Below, piece after piece: positions 12,013 through 24,560 of a stretch of 64,000 nt of DNA. The notes under the pieces were generated by a model, which was given only the letters and a program-made list of their open reading frames with translations, was not told the DNA's origin and did no database searches. The stretch lies in the NCBI GenBank assembly GCA_035048815.1, contig JAUCBN010000016.1, positions 8,114,501 through 8,178,500 of the forward strand. The letters are read 5' to 3'. Source of the DNA: Abelmoschus esculentus. Its lineage: Eukaryota; Streptophyta; Magnoliopsida; Malvales; Malvaceae. Positions within the stretch are counted from its first letter, which is position 1. Each line of letters starts with the position of its first letter. Made by a program: the position numbers and the translations under genes.

Positions 12013-12223
12013 AATCTCCCCCTCTTAAGAAATTTCGTCCTCAAAATTATCATCATAGAAAAAGTTAAGGAAACTGCTACTTCACAACTTTTCACTCCCA
12101 CATGACTTTCCAAACATCATTATGCCACTAAAACATTCTGACCAACACAGGGATATTACCGAAAAGGACGTTTGTTACCAAAACCAATATCTCAACATAC
12201 ATCTCATAAAGACATGTTTTAGT
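12013..12223 (-). pseudogene. GYP1 pol C-terminal relic and polypurine tract
   Basis: On the minus strand a GAGGACGAAATTTCTTAAG block followed by the purine tract AAGAGGGGGAGA (complement of about 12016-12027) immediately precedes the LTR. This is the typical 3' end of plant gypsy polyproteins. Just upstream, an ATWE-like then FP-LF-like reading with several stops recalls the C-terminal end of gypsy pol. The relic is cut at 12223 by ATH2 and may continue from 31157. Confidence 0.5.
12219..12223. repeat. Target-site duplication of ATH2, left copy
   Basis: TTAGT here equals TTAGT at 31152-31156, directly outside the two ATH2 LTRs. Confidence 0.85.
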
Positions 12224-13604
12224 TGTTGCGTGTAAAATAGGTTGCGCAATTAATGCAAGTGAACACGTCGCAAATAATAAAGTGATAAGTATTATCGAAT
12301 ATCGTCTCTATAGGGATTGATCTACTTAATATGCTTCCTCTTGTCTTCTCGATCTGTAAAAGAAATAAAATAAAAACACAAATGAAGTTGGATATTCTGA
12401 AGTGAACTAAATAACTTGAATAATAAAGAAAACTAAATAATAAGAAAATAATCAAATTAAGAAAGTGGCCAAGATCCAGTTGTGTTGTATAATGGATTCA
12501 ATTGACTTGTTTTTGTCCAATGCAATCACACAACACTGCCTTGGCAGCACTGCAGTTTTACTGCCTCGACAATAATGATGTTCATCCGCCGCAATAATCC
12601 CTTGCTCTTGGGTGGACTTCACCAAGATTCGACAAAGTGTCCTTTAATGACTCCGCTTATCCCTAAGTCGAAGTATTGTTGATAACTAGTCCTTCATGAT
12701 ACCTCCCGACTTGAATCAATTACAATCACCAACCAATCCTTTACTTCTTTCAGTCGCTGAAACTCTAACCTATCCTTAGTCCGAGTTAGTATTTTCTGAC
12801 TAGAAAAATATTGTACTTATTCCTTTCGTGAATCTAACTCTCCCGATATTGGATAAATAGATTTCTCACAAACTTCTCTCTCGAGCTTGAATGCAAGAAC
12901 AATGAATGACAAAGAATAAGCAAACCTTGATATTTTATTGCATTGAAACAAGAAAACAAAGTTCAATCTCTTCTCACAAATACTCTACAACTTTCACCTA
13001 AGCCTTAAAGAAATTAAAATATAACGGAAAACAAAGAAAACTCTAAAATCTAAGGTGAATTCTTCTCTCTCATCTGATTCTCGTATTCCGGCTCTCTTAT
13101 TTAGGCTCTCCTTTCTATAGGCTTGGCCTAGGGTAAACCTTTCCAAAGTAGGAATACAACTTGGAGTAAAACACAAGTCAAGTACATAAATAAAAGATAT
13201 TTGTTTTATTTCCTAGTTTATTCCCACAAAGATTCTTTTCTCACGTGGCCTTTGACTTTGACTTTCTATGGGTTTCCCAACTCCGATTCTTTGTGCTGCT
13301 TGTCTTAAAACGTCCACCTTAATTTTCTCTTTAGATCGCCTACAATATCGGTATTTGTTCACCAGGTGCTACCGCGACACCAGATTAACATGTAAATACA
13401 CAAAGGTGCAGTAATGCTTGGATTTTCTATAAATATCATTTTTATAAGTCACAAAAGCAAAGTACCTAAATATCTCACATTAAGTTCATGCTTTATCTTT
13501 CAAAAAAAAATAAATAAGTTCATGCTTTAGTCCAATTAGGTGTAGATTGAGTGATTATCGTCCATGAAAGGTGTAAAAAGTGATAGTGAATTGGGCACTT
13601 ATCG
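12224..13604 (-). repeat. ATH2 3' LTR
   Basis: On the plus strand it begins TGTTGCGTGTAAAATAGG and ends GGGCACTTATCG, so the terminal CA has become CG. It matches 29771-31151 over the full length. The TATA box seen in the partner LTR is altered here (TATAGAAA in sense). It carries one GC-rich palindromic motif near 13366 where the partner has three, and an A-rich insert near 13500 that the partner lacks. Confidence 0.9.
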
Positions 13605-13645
13605 CACCCCTAAACTCGAACTATTCTTGTCCTCAAGCAATGCAA
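13605..13645 (-). promoter_or_regulatory. ATH2 polypurine tract 2, next to the 3' LTR
   Basis: In sense a TTGAGGACAAG stem-like stretch is followed by CGAGTTTAGGGGTGCG and then the LTR. This is the expected primer for plus-strand synthesis. Confidence 0.7.
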
Positions 13646-13890
13646 ACCATCAAATTGCCAAAACTTATTCTTTATTGGTCTTACGTTTTCATCTATTTTC
13701 CCACCATAACTATGTCTATTTTTTAGCCTTAACCTTTCGGTTGCCCAAGAACTTTACCCGGAATCAAGCTATAAGATTTTGTGAGTGTGTGGGTTTTTGT
13801 GGACAAGTTTGATTAAAGGCTTTTTTAGACAAACTTTAAGTTTAAGACAAATAGAATTAGAATTGATATTATCTTCTTAAAACAACAATT

Positions 13891-13962
13891 ACTTGAGCCA
13901 ATTTCGGGCACCTCCAGCATGAAGAAGAGTGATTCCTAGTGCTGGTGATGGTCACCTCTAGT
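13891..13962 (-). repeat. ATH2 3'-region hairpin pair
   Basis: Two units of about 27 bases, at 13891-13917 and 13935-13962, each have outer arms of the CTNGAG/CTCNAG kind and a conserved GGTG-CC interior. They are homologous to units in ATH3, ATH4 and ATH6. The outer stem of the first unit is imperfect. Confidence 0.7.
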
Positions 13963-14301
13963 CATATTTCCAAAAATATAAGTCTTTATCACCTAAGTTC
14001 ATTAAAAGAATTCCTATAAACAAACAAGTCCCAAAAGTATTTTTATGGTCAATCTTATAGCAAGCTTCTAAGTTTTCTTCCTTAAGTATCCTAAAATTAA
14101 GCCTTCTAAACAGGATCTAACCATGATAAGGAGAAAGATCTCTATAGCCTAAAAAGAATAAACTAAGGCAATACTGATGTAAAGCAGTGCAAAAGTATGG
14201 ACAATATTTCAAGTAAGGTGGTGAACATAATTTTTTTTTCAAAAACACTTAATTATCCCCTTTCATGGCATGGCCGCGGTAGTGAATTGCCTCGGTAGTG
14301 A

Positions 14302-14345
14302 GTCTACACCCCCAAACTCGAACCAAGCATTGCCCTCAATGCTTA
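14302..14345 (-). promoter_or_regulatory. ATH2 polypurine-like motif 1
   Basis: In sense a perfect stem (AAGCATTG, AGGG loop, CAATGCTT) is followed by TTCGAGTTTGGGGGTGTAG. It repeats the design of the tract next to the LTR but lies about 0.7 kb upstream of it, beyond the hairpin pair. Confidence 0.7.
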
Positions 14346-14591
14346 TAACAATGGCACACAACAGGAAAAAATATGAAAATGAACAAGTAAAGAAATAAAA
14401 GCAGCATAAAGGTGTAAAGATTAAATGGATTCCGAAGAGCTGCTGGTAACAATCAGTTTTCGATGCCTTGCTGTTATGAACGACTTCCCCTTGATTCTTG
14501 ATTCTCGTCCTAAAATAAACAACAAGAAAAAATAAAATAAAAATCTAAACTAAAATTAATCCTAACAAAAAATAAAGATAAGAGAAAAGAA

Positions 14592-17500
14592 TTAATTCAC
14601 GATAGGAAAGCATGCAAGTGAATCTCCTAAAGTGATGATGTCTATAGCTCTCAAATCATGTTGGCCAGAATAGTGCTTCAAATGTTGGCCATTCACTTTG
14701 AATTCATGCCCATCTCTTTGTAATTTGATTGTTACTGCACCATGTGGGTAGGTTTGAAAAACTTCAAATGGGCCTGACCATCTGGACCTGAGTTTGCCTG
14801 GGAACAGTTTGCGCTTGGAATTAAAAAGGAGGACTTGTTGCCCCGGCAGGAATTACCTAGGCTACTACTGTCATGCCATCGTTTAGTCTTTTCCTTGTAG
14901 ATCTTAGTATTATCATAGGTTGCTGCTCTGAATTCGTCTATCTCATTAAGGTCTAACAGTCTTTACTGGCCAGCTTTCTCCAATTCCATGTTCAAATTCT
15001 TTACTGCCCAATAGGATTTGTGCTCAATTTCCATGAGAAAATGGCATGCTTTTCCAAATACAAGCCTGTATGGATATGTTCTCAATGGGGTCTTATAGGT
15101 TGTCCTATATGCCCACAAGGCATCATCGAGACGATGAGACCAATCTTTTCTAGATGCGTTTACCACCTTTTCAAGGATTTGTTTTAATTCCCTGTTTTAT
15201 ATTTCAACCTACCTATTTGTCTGTGGGTGGTAGGCTGTAGCAATTCTGTGTGTTACACCTAGTTTTTTTCAGGGCCGCGACAATAAGTCTGTTGTCGAAG
15301 TGTTTACCTTCATCAATAATTATTGCTCTAGGGACTCCAAATCTGGTGAATATGTTTTTCTTTAGAAATTTCTGAATAGTCATGGAATCATTGTGTGGTA
15401 TGGCAATTACTTCGACCCATTTTGATACATAATCTACCGCTACTAGGATATGGAGATTGCCTTGAGATGATGGGAATGGTCCCATGAAATCTATACACCA
15501 AACATCAAATAATTATACTTCTAATATGGGTTGCAGTGGCATCTCATTACGCCTAGAGATATTGCCCGTTCGTTGGCATCGGTCACAGTTCTTGTAATAA
15601 AGTTGGGCATCTTTGAATAGTGTGGGCCAGTACAGGCCTGATTGAAGCACTTTGGTGGCTGTTCTATTTCCTCCAAAATATCCTCCACAAGGTGAATCAT
15701 GACAGTGTTAGAGCACTTCTTTTTTCTCATCCTCTAGAACACATCTTCTTATAAACTGATCTGCACTTCTTTTTGCTCGTCCTCTGGAACACATCTCATT
15801 ACGCCTAGAAATAATGCTTTGTATTATGCTGAAACCTCTTTTTTCATTATAGTTAAGGTTATAAGGTAAAACACCACTAGCTAAATAATTAACAAAATCA
15901 GCATACCAGGGGGTGACTGTGACTACAACAATATCTTCCGTTAATGTTGCCGAAATGTACTTAGTTAGTGCCTCGGCGGCACAGTCATATACTGTCGTAG
16001 TCTCTATCTCGATAGTATCCTCTGCTATTGTCGCTATATGCATGATATGTTCATCTAGGAATGCATCTTATATTTCTTCTAACGGGTTGTTATTATCTTC
16101 ATCTTCTAATCTGAAGATATGATCGGCTACCTAATTTTCCGTACCCCTTTTATCTTTGATTTCTACATCAAATTCTTGTAAAAGAAGGATCCATCGAATC
16201 AGTATGGGCTTGAAATCCTTCTTTGAGAACTTTTACTTGATTGCCGAATGGTTAGTGTGGACAGTCACTTTTGTTCCGATAAGGTATGATTGGAACTTGT
16301 GAAAGGCAACGACTACTACTAGTAATTCCTTCTTTGTGGTGGTGTAGTCGATCTGGGTATCATTGAGTGTTTTACTAGCATAGTAAATGAAATGGAATAG
16401 GTTGTTCTTTCTCTGCCTAGGTGCTGCCCCAACAGCATGATCACTTGCGTTACACATTAATTCGAATGGCAGGGACCAATCTGGTGGGGCTACAATTAGT
16501 GCGGTGATCAACTTCTTTTTAAGGGCTTTGAATGCTTTGGTGCATTCTTTGTTAAATTCGAATTTTCTGTCTTGTTCAGGCAAGTTACAAAGAGGTTTAG
16601 AAATTTTAAAAAAATTAGAAATAAATCTCCTGTAAAAACCTGCATGATCCAAGAAGCTTCGGACTCCTATCACAGAAATTGGTGGAGGCAAATTCTTTAT
16701 CACATCTATCTTGGCCTTGTCAACTTCGATTCCATGCGATGATATTTTATGGCCCAATACTATGCCTTCATTAACCATAAAGTGACATTTTTCCCAATTG
16801 AGGACTAAATTGGATTTCTCATATCTTTACAGCACCTTTTCTAAATTGCCGAGGCAATGAGTGAAGTTGTCTCCAAAGACAGAAAAATCATCCATGAATA
16901 CCTCCAAGAAGTCCTCTATCATGTTAGAAAAAATTGTCATCATGTATATTTGAAAAGTTGCCGAGGCATTACAGAGGCCGAACGATATTCTTCTAAATGC
17001 ATATATCTCATACGGGCAGGTGAAGGTGGTTTTTGCATGATCTTCTGGATCTATGACAATCTGATTATAGCCTGAATAACCATCAAGAAAATAGTAAAAA
17101 GGCTTACCAACAAGTTTATCAAGCATTTCATCAATAAAGGGTAATGGAAAATGATCTTTTTTTGTTGCCTTACTTAACTTGCGGTAATCCATACAAACCC
17201 TCCAACCGGTCATAGTATTGGTTGAGATTAGCTCATTGTTCTTGTTGGTTATGACAGTCATACCAACTTTCTTGGGTACACATTGTACTGGGCTTACCCA
17301 TGCACTGTTAGAAATAGGGTAGATAATCCCAGCATCAAGTCACTTGATTATTTCTTTACGTACCACCTCCTTCATGACATAGTTAAGTCTCCTTTGAGCC
17401 TCAACAGTGGGTTTATGGTCTTCCTCTAAAAGGATTTTATGCAGACACAATGCTGGACTTATTCCCTTCAAGTCATCAATTGACCATCCAATTGCCTTCT

Positions 17501-18903
17501 TGTGCTGCCGCAACATCTCGATCAAGCTTTGTTCCTGTTCTAGAAGCAACTTAGAAGAAATAATTACGAGCATTGTGTGGTTGGTCCCCAAATAAGCATA
17601 TTTTAATTTGTCAGGTAGGGGTTTTAATTCTATAACCAATGGTTCCTTACTTACATATTTTTCATCTTTACCTGGGTAATCTAAGGGTTCAAAGTACTTA
17701 CCTGGAAGGTGTGTTGTCCAGTTAGCTTCCTCAATCTCTGGTGTTTCAACACTGTCCAAAACTCTGTTGTAGCAGTCATCAACATTAGTGTCGAGGCAAA
17801 TCTGTGGTATATTGTCAAGATTGTTGCCGAGGTAATGGTTGCTGAGATAGGGTATTGCGCTATATGCATCTTTATTGTAAATCATCTGGCATTCTTCTAG
17901 ATCATCATGTTTTTGTAGAATTTGGAAATCATTGAGTTTGACTTGCTAGTCGTTAATCCTCATTGTCAATTCTCCTTTTTCCACATCTATGAGAGTACGT
18001 CTAATGGCTAGAAAAGGTCTCCCCAAGATGATCGGTGCATTGTCATCTGTTTCACAATCAAGAAAAAGGACGTCAGTTGGAAAAATGAATTTATCCACCC
18101 TTACCAATATGTCCTCGATTTTTCCTTCAGGTTGCACATATGATCTATCTGCTAATTGGAGCATTATTGTTATGGGTTTTGCCCTTCCTATTCCAAGCTT
18201 TTGGAAAATAGATTTCGGCATCAAGTTTATGCTTGCTCCAAGGTCACATAAGGCCTTTCCTTCATAATGATTTCTTATCGCACAAGGTATGGTAAAACAT
18301 CCAGGATCCTTCAATTTAGGAGGCATGCGATTATGAAGCATTGCCATGCATCCTTCAATTCCAGCCACTGTTTCAAACTCACCAAGCCTTCTTCTTTTAG
18401 ACACAATATCTTTTAAGAATTTAGTATAATTTGGCATCTATTCTATTGACTCAACGAATGATATGTTAATGTGGACTTGCTTCAAGATGTCTATGAACTT
18501 TTTAAATTGATAGTCCTGTTTATGCCTTTTCAACCTTTATGGGAAAGGTGGTGGGGATTGTATCTCCTCTATTGTCTCATTGGTCTAGAATTTAATACCT
18601 GGTACCACTGATTTTTTTGCTGTCTCGGCGGCTTATCGAGGGGCTGCCGATTTCTCTGCCGAGGCAGTGCCTTTTTCTAGGATAACTGTGGCATTATCAC
18701 TTGATTCAGCATCTAAGTCCTCTTTAACTGATTCTTCTTGTTCCACTAGTAGGATTTTGTTTGCTGGACTGCCTGATATCTCCTTAAGTTGTAGGTCAAT
18801 TCTAGTAGTAATTACCTTACATTGCTCATAGACCATTCCCTTAGCGACTTTAGTATTGTTGGGTAATCCTCCTTGTGGTCTAGAGTTCAAATTTTGAGCA
18901 AAC
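14592..18903 (-). pseudogene. ATH2 gag end and pol (PR-RT-RH-INT), broken
   Basis: Continuing from gag across ATH3, protease (18437-17946) has CDLGASINLMPKSIFQKLGI and ILGRPFLAIRRTLIDVEKG. RT (17885-16827) has WRVCMDYRKLSKATKKDHFP, FLDGYSGYNQI and the catalytic FMDDFSVFGD near 16890. RT end and RNase H (16778-16233) have GVRSFLDHAGFYRRFI, CNASDHAVGA and TNHSAIK. Integrase follows with IDFMGPFPSSQGN, IIDEGKHFDNRL and DWSHRLDDALWAYRTT, ending at a TAA at 14592-14594. Several frameshifts and stops break it, and 15722-15815 is scrambled. The RT catalytic box and visible integrase acidic residues survive, so decay is mostly by frame damage. Confidence 0.85.
18899..18903. repeat. Target-site duplication of ATH3, left copy
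   Basis: CAAAC here equals CAAAC at 28283-28287, directly outside the ATH3 LTRs. Both copies lie in ATH2 gag, which reads on from one side to the other. Confidence 0.9.
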
Positions 18904-20218
18904 TGATAAGTACTCAACTCATTATCCCTTTCTACACTTTTCATGGGCATTAATAATCAATTCTACACGTACTTAGACAAATGCATAGACTCAATGTGAT
19001 ATATTTAGGGATTATGCTATTAAAGATAATATTTACAAAAAAGGTAAGCTTTACTGGATTTTTGTATCTGTGCAGTAAGAAGCATTGACGCGATAGTAAA
19101 TTGAGGCGGCGGAAGGACTTGATGTCGAGGCAGTAGAGGACCAGTAGCAATATGACAGGCAAGCTAAGCATAAAAATGAGGAGAACGTTGCTGGACAAGA
19201 AGCCTAAGGATCGTAGCTGGATAACATGAGGAAAGCCCAAAGACAAGGCCACACGGGAAAGCCTTCTAGAAGAAATAAACTTGGAAATATTTGATTTATA
19301 TAAATGACTTGTTCCCTACTCCAAGTTGTATTCTACATAGGAAAGGTTTACCCTAGGCCAAGCCTATATAAGGCATAGTCGTCCAAGGGAAGAGAGCATA
19401 CAATTAGATTCAAAACTTTTAGTTTTTCTTTTCTTCTATATTATGTTCTAATTTTGTTTAGGCTTAGGTGAAGGTTGTAAAGTATTAGTGTGAGGAACTC
19501 AAAATTTGTTTCTTGTTTCAAATGCAATAAAATATCAAAGTTTGCTTATTCTTTGCCATTCCTTGTTCTTACATCCAAGCTCTGGTGAGAAGTTTATAAG
19601 TCATCCATTTTTCTAATATCGGGAGAGTTAGATTCACGAAAGGAATAAGTATGGTGTTTCTATCACAGAACACTAACTCGGCCTAGGGATAGGTTTAGAG
19701 TTTCAGCGGCTAATTGTAGTGTGGGATTGGTTGGTGATCATAATTGATTTACGCCGGGAGGTATCATCAAGGACCGGTCATCAACAGGACTTCGAATTAG
19801 GGATAAAGGATTCATTTAAGGACACTTTGCCGAACTTTGGTAAAAGTCTGCCCAAGAGCAAGGGATTGCCGCAGCAGACGAGTATCTTCACTATCGAGGC
19901 AGTAATCTGTAGTTTTGCCGTGGCAGTGTTGTGCAATTGCATTGGACAAAAACCAGTTGACTAAATTCACTATAAAATACAACTCGATCCTAGACACCTT
20001 CTCTATTTGAATTTTCTATCTTTATTTAGTTTTTAGTATTTAGTTCAAATTACAACCCAATCACTTGTTTTTATTTTGTTTTCTTTTATAGAGCAAGAAG
20101 ATCAAAGGAAGCATATTAAGTATACCAATCCCTGTGGAGACCATACTTGATACTGATCATTTTATTACATGGCGACGTGTTCACTTGCACTAAAATTGTG
20201 CATATCTAACACGCATCA
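18904..20218 (+). repeat. ATH3 5' LTR
   Basis: Begins TGATAAGTACTCAACTC and ends CACGCATCA. A TATA box (TATATAA, 19365-19371) sits in AGGCCAAGCC-TATATAAGGC, a block conserved across the Athila LTRs here and probably the start of transcription. GC-rich palindromic motifs occur near 19086-19130 and 19867-19925. Confidence 0.92.
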
Positions 20219-20224
20219 AGTTTT

Positions 20225-20245
20225 TAACATCGTTGCCAAGGATTG
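20225..20245 (+). promoter_or_regulatory. ATH3 primer-binding site, tRNA-Asp type (mutated)
   Basis: TAACATCGTTGCCAAGGATT six bases after the LTR is a decayed version of the tRNA-Asp complement typical of Athila; ATH4 keeps a better copy. Confidence 0.65.
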
Positions 20246-20323
20246 GAAACTAAAATTTGTTTTCTTTATTTTATTGCTTTTTAGTTTTTTTATTTTTATT
20301 TTACTTTGGTTTATTTTCGGTGT

Positions 20324-22155
20324 ATGACCAGGGCCAACGGTACCTATCCTTTGTATGAGTTAGATCCAGAAATCTAAGGACAAATCAAGGGTTGAGGAGA
20401 AAAATCCAAGAAGCTATGGTAGGCCATCAAGGAAACCAAGCAGAACAAAACTTACCTGCCGACAATGAAGGCCTTCCCCCGCCACCACTGCCGCGATAGT
20501 TAATTGTTAGAGACTTCCTGGTGGAAGATTTAAATGGATTAAACTCTAGAGCAGTTACACCAAAAATAGAAGCGGACCAATTTGAGCTAAAACCTGTCAT
20601 GTTCAATATGTTAAACACTATTGGACAGTTTGGTGGGTCAACGACAAAAGATGGTTGACAACATCTAAAGTTATTCATGGAAATTTACAATTCTTTCAAA
20701 ATTCAAAGAGTCCATGAAGATGTCTTAAGATTGAAGTTGTTCCCCTATTTACTGAGGGATAGGTCAAAAACCTGGCTAAATAGCATTCCAACAGGATCAA
20801 TAGAATCTTGGAGTGAATTTTGCCGAGATTTCATTACGCGCTTTAATCGTACAAATTTATATGATAGAATTCGTAATGAAATTATTTCTTTTCGATAGGC
20901 TGATGACAAACCTATGTACGAGGCATGAGAGCGCTATAGAGAGTTATTGCACAAGTGCCCATTACATGGATTTCCACTATGGACACAAGTGATAATATTT
21001 TATAATGCCACCAATGCCCCGACAAAGATGATGTTAGATGCCTTGGCAAATGGAACACTCCTGGATAAAGCACTTGAGGAAGCTATTGAGATACTGAACA
21101 AAATCGCAAAGAACGATTTTCAATTCCTTACATCTAGGCGGGGATGAGTAAGAGGCCAAGCCACAGTTAATGAATTAGAAATATCAAATTCAGTGGCAGC
21201 ACAATTTGCCTCTCTTACTAAAATGATGCAAAACATGTAGCTATAGCAGAATACCAATGAGGTTAAGGCTATTGATTCTTTTTGCAATTTATGTGGAGGT
21301 AACCATAATTCTTCTGAGTGTATGCAGAATCAAGAGTCTAGCATGTATGTGGGAAACTACAATAGAAACAATATGATGTCAACACATACAACCCCTCATG
21401 GAAGCGGCATCCAAACTTTTCATGGAGCAATCCAAGCAATGCTTTTAATCCAACTACTCAACCCCCAAGATTCTAACAACAATTGCAACATCTTTCGTAG
21501 CAAAAAGTCCAGCAACTCATACCGCAGCAGCAGATACATCAGCAACAGCCTGTAAGTTCTCTAGAAAATTCTCTGAAAGCATTCATGATGAAAACTGAAT
21601 CATACATGGCAGAGAACAATAACTTCATCAAAAGAACATATGCGTTCATAAATAGCACTGAGATGATGTTACAAAATCAAGAGGCTGCTACCAAAGCACT
21701 AGAAACCCAGGTTGGACAGTTTGCCCAGAACATCAATAATAGACCACAAGGAGGTTTACCTAGAAATAATGAAGTTGCTAAGGTAATGGGACATGAACAA
21801 TGCAAAACAATCACTATTAGAAGTGGTCTACAGCTGAAAGAAAAGGTAGAAAGCTCAACAGACAAAGTCCAACCACAAGAACCAAAAAAAAGGGACTTGG
21901 TTGTTGAACAAACTGATCATGAAAACACTACCCCAATAGAGAGCTCGGCAGCACCTGAACAAGCTACAGAGCAAACGACAAACACAGTGGTTACAAGTAT
22001 TAAATTTTAATCTAAAGAAATCCTTGAAGAGATGAGACCACCACCACCCTTCCCACAAAGATTGAAAAAGCAAAACAGGACCATTAATTTAATAAATTTC
22101 TTGATATTTAAAGCAATTCCACATTAACTTACCCTCTTTAGAGGCAATTAAACAA
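20324..22155 (+). pseudogene. ATH3 gag (broken)
   Basis: Starts at the ATG of MTRANGTYPLYELDPEI, the usual Athila gag start, about 100 bases after the LTR, and meets a stop almost at once. Recognisable blocks are MFNMLNTIGQFGG, LFPYLLRDRSKTWLNSIP, FITRFNRTNLYDRIRNEII and TLLDKALEEAIEILNK. A zinc knuckle CNLCGGNHNSSEC lies at 21281-21319, with three residues rather than four before His. Next come a glutamine-rich stretch and PQGGLPRNNEVAKVMGHEQC. Gag forms the virus-like particle and the knuckle would bind RNA. Multiple stops and frameshifts are present. Confidence 0.85.
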
Positions 22156-22960
22156 ATGCCTAATTATGCTAAGTTATTGAAAGACATTGTGTCTAAGAGA
22201 AAGAGGTTAGGTGAGTTTGAAATAGTGACTGCTACAGAAGGATGCATGGCAATGCTACACAACCGCATGCCACCAAAATTGAAGGATCTTGGATGCTTTA
22301 CAATACCTTGTGTAATTGGTAACCACTATGAAGGTAAGGCCCTATGCGACCTTGGAGCAAGCATCAATCTAATGCCCAAATCTGTTTTTTAAAAGCTTTG
22401 AATTGGAAGGGCAAAACCCACTACTGTGATGCTCCAACTTGTGGATCGATCATACGTGCAACCCGAAGGAAAAATCGAGGACATATTGGTAAGAGTAGAG
22501 AAATTTATTTTTCCTGTTGATTTTCTTGTCCTTGATTGTGAAGAAGATAAGAATGCGCCGGTCATCCTTGGGAGACCTTTCCTTGTAACTGGACGAACAT
22601 TAATTGATGTGGAAAAAAGAGAGTTGACTATGAGGGTAAATGATCAACAAGTCAAACTCAATGTTTTCCAAATTTTGAAAAGATATGATGATCCAGAAGA
22701 ATGTCAAATGCTGGACAATAAAGATACAGTTAGTACAATACCTTGTCTCAGCAACAACTACCTCGACAGAAATCTTAATGATACACCACAGATCTGCCTC
22801 GGCATTGACATAGATGACTACTACAGCAGAACTTTGGACAGTGTGGAAACAACAGAAAATGTGGAAGCTAACTGAACAACACATCTTCCAGGTAAATATT
22901 TTGAACCCTTAGATCACTCAGGGAAGAATGAAGAATCTATAAGTGAGGAACCATTGGTCA
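22156..22960 (+). pseudogene. ATH3 aspartic protease region (broken)
   Basis: GEFEIVTATEGCMAMLHNRM leads into CDLGASINLMPKSVF, with the aspartic protease Asp-x-Gly, immediately followed by a stop and frameshift near 22390. The frame returns with DRSYVQPEGKIEDILVRVEK and ILGRPFLVTGRTLIDVEKR, then a linker with DNKDTVSTIPCLSNN. Protease would mature the gag-pol polyprotein. Homologous regions are 17946-18437, 6928-7536, 47557-48112 and 56208-56730. Confidence 0.85.
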
Positions 22961-24560
22961 CTGAATTAAAACCCTTACCTAAAAAACTGAAATATGCTTA
23001 TTTGGGAGATAACCACATAGTGCCCGTAATTATTTCTTCTAAGTTACAGACAGAACAGGAACAAAGCTTGATCGAGATGCTGCGATAGCACAAGAAGGCA
23101 ATTGAGTGGTCAATTGATGATTTGAAGATAATAAGTCCAGCATTATGTCTGCATAAAATCCTTTTAGAGGAAGACCATAAACCCACTGTTGAGGCCCAAG
23201 GGAGACTAAACCATGTCATGAAGGAGGTGGTACATAAAGAAATAATCAAGTGGCTTTTTGTTGGATTATCTACCCTATTTCTAACAGTGCATGGGTAAGC
23301 CCTGTACAATGTGTATCCAAGAAAGGTGGTATGACTGTTATAATCAAAAAGAACAACGAGTTGATCCCAACTAGGACTGTGACCGATTGGAGGGTTTATA
23401 TGGATTATCGTAAGTTGAACAAGGCAACAAAGAAGGATCACTTCCCTTTACCCTTTATTGATAAAATGCTTGATAGACTTGCTGGTAAACCTTACTATTG
23501 TTTTCTTGATGGTTATTCAAGATACAATCAGATTGCCGTTGATCTAGAAGACCAGGCAAAAACCACCTTCACCTTCCCATATGGGACATATGCATTTAGA
23601 AGAATGTCGTTCGACCTTTGCAATGCCCTGACAACTTTTCAGAGATACGTGATGGCAATTTTTTCTGACATGATAGAGAACTTCCTGGAGATTTTTTAGT
23701 CTTTGGAGACAGCTTTGATCACTGCCTCGAGAATTTAGAAAAAGTGCTGTAAAGATGTGAGGAATCAAATTTAGTCCTAAATTGGGAAAAATGTCACTTT
23801 ATGATGAATGAAGGAATAATATTAGGCCAAAAAATATCATCACAAGGAATCGAAGTTGATAAAGCCAAGATTGATGTGATAAATAATTTGCCTCCACCAA
23901 TTTCTTTGAAAGGAGTTCGAAGTTTCTTGGGCCATGTAGGTTTTTATATAAGGTTTATTTATAAGTTTTCTAAAATTTATAAACCCCTTTGTAACTTTCT
24001 TGAACAAGACAGAAAATTTGAATTCAATAAGGAATGCACTGAAGCATTCGAAGCCCTCAAAGAAAAGTTGATTACTGCACCAATAGTGGTCCCACCAGAT
24101 TGGTCCCTGCCATTTGAATTAATATGTGATGCAAGTGATCATGCTGTCGGGGCAGCACTTGGGTAGAGAAAGAACAACTTGTTCCATGTCATTTACTACG
24201 CTAGTAAAACGCTCAATGATGCCCAAATTAATTACACCATAACAGAGAAGGAATTACTAGCAGTAGATTTGCTTTTGAAAAATTTCGATCATATCTTATC
24301 GGAATAAAAATGATTATCCATATTGACCATTCAGAAATTAATTACCTGTTCTCAAAGAAGGATGCCAAGCCCAGATTGATTAGATGGATCCTTCTTTTGC
24401 AAGAATTTTATGTTGAAATTAAGGATAAAAGAGGTACAGAAAATCAGGTAGCTGATCACCTCTGCAGATTGGAAAACGAAAATAATAATAACGAACTGGA
24501 AGAAATACAAGATACATTCCAGATGAACTGCTACTGCATATCACGACAACTATAGAGGAC
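22961..24560 (+). pseudogene. ATH3 reverse transcriptase and RNase H (active site deleted)
   Basis: RT blocks are WRVYMDYRKLNKATKKDHFP, FLDGYSRYNQIAVD, AFRRMSFDLCNA and ENFLEIF. At 23689-23702 the sequence is 13 bases shorter than in ATH2, which removes the Met-Asp-Asp codons and shifts the frame. After this come LPPPISLKGVRSFLGHVGFY and the RNase H part: ICDASDHAVGAALG, YYASKTLND, a TEKELLAVD-like block and DKRGTENQVADHLCRLEN. Without the catalytic Asp pair this RT cannot polymerise. Other stops and frameshifts are present. Confidence 0.87.
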
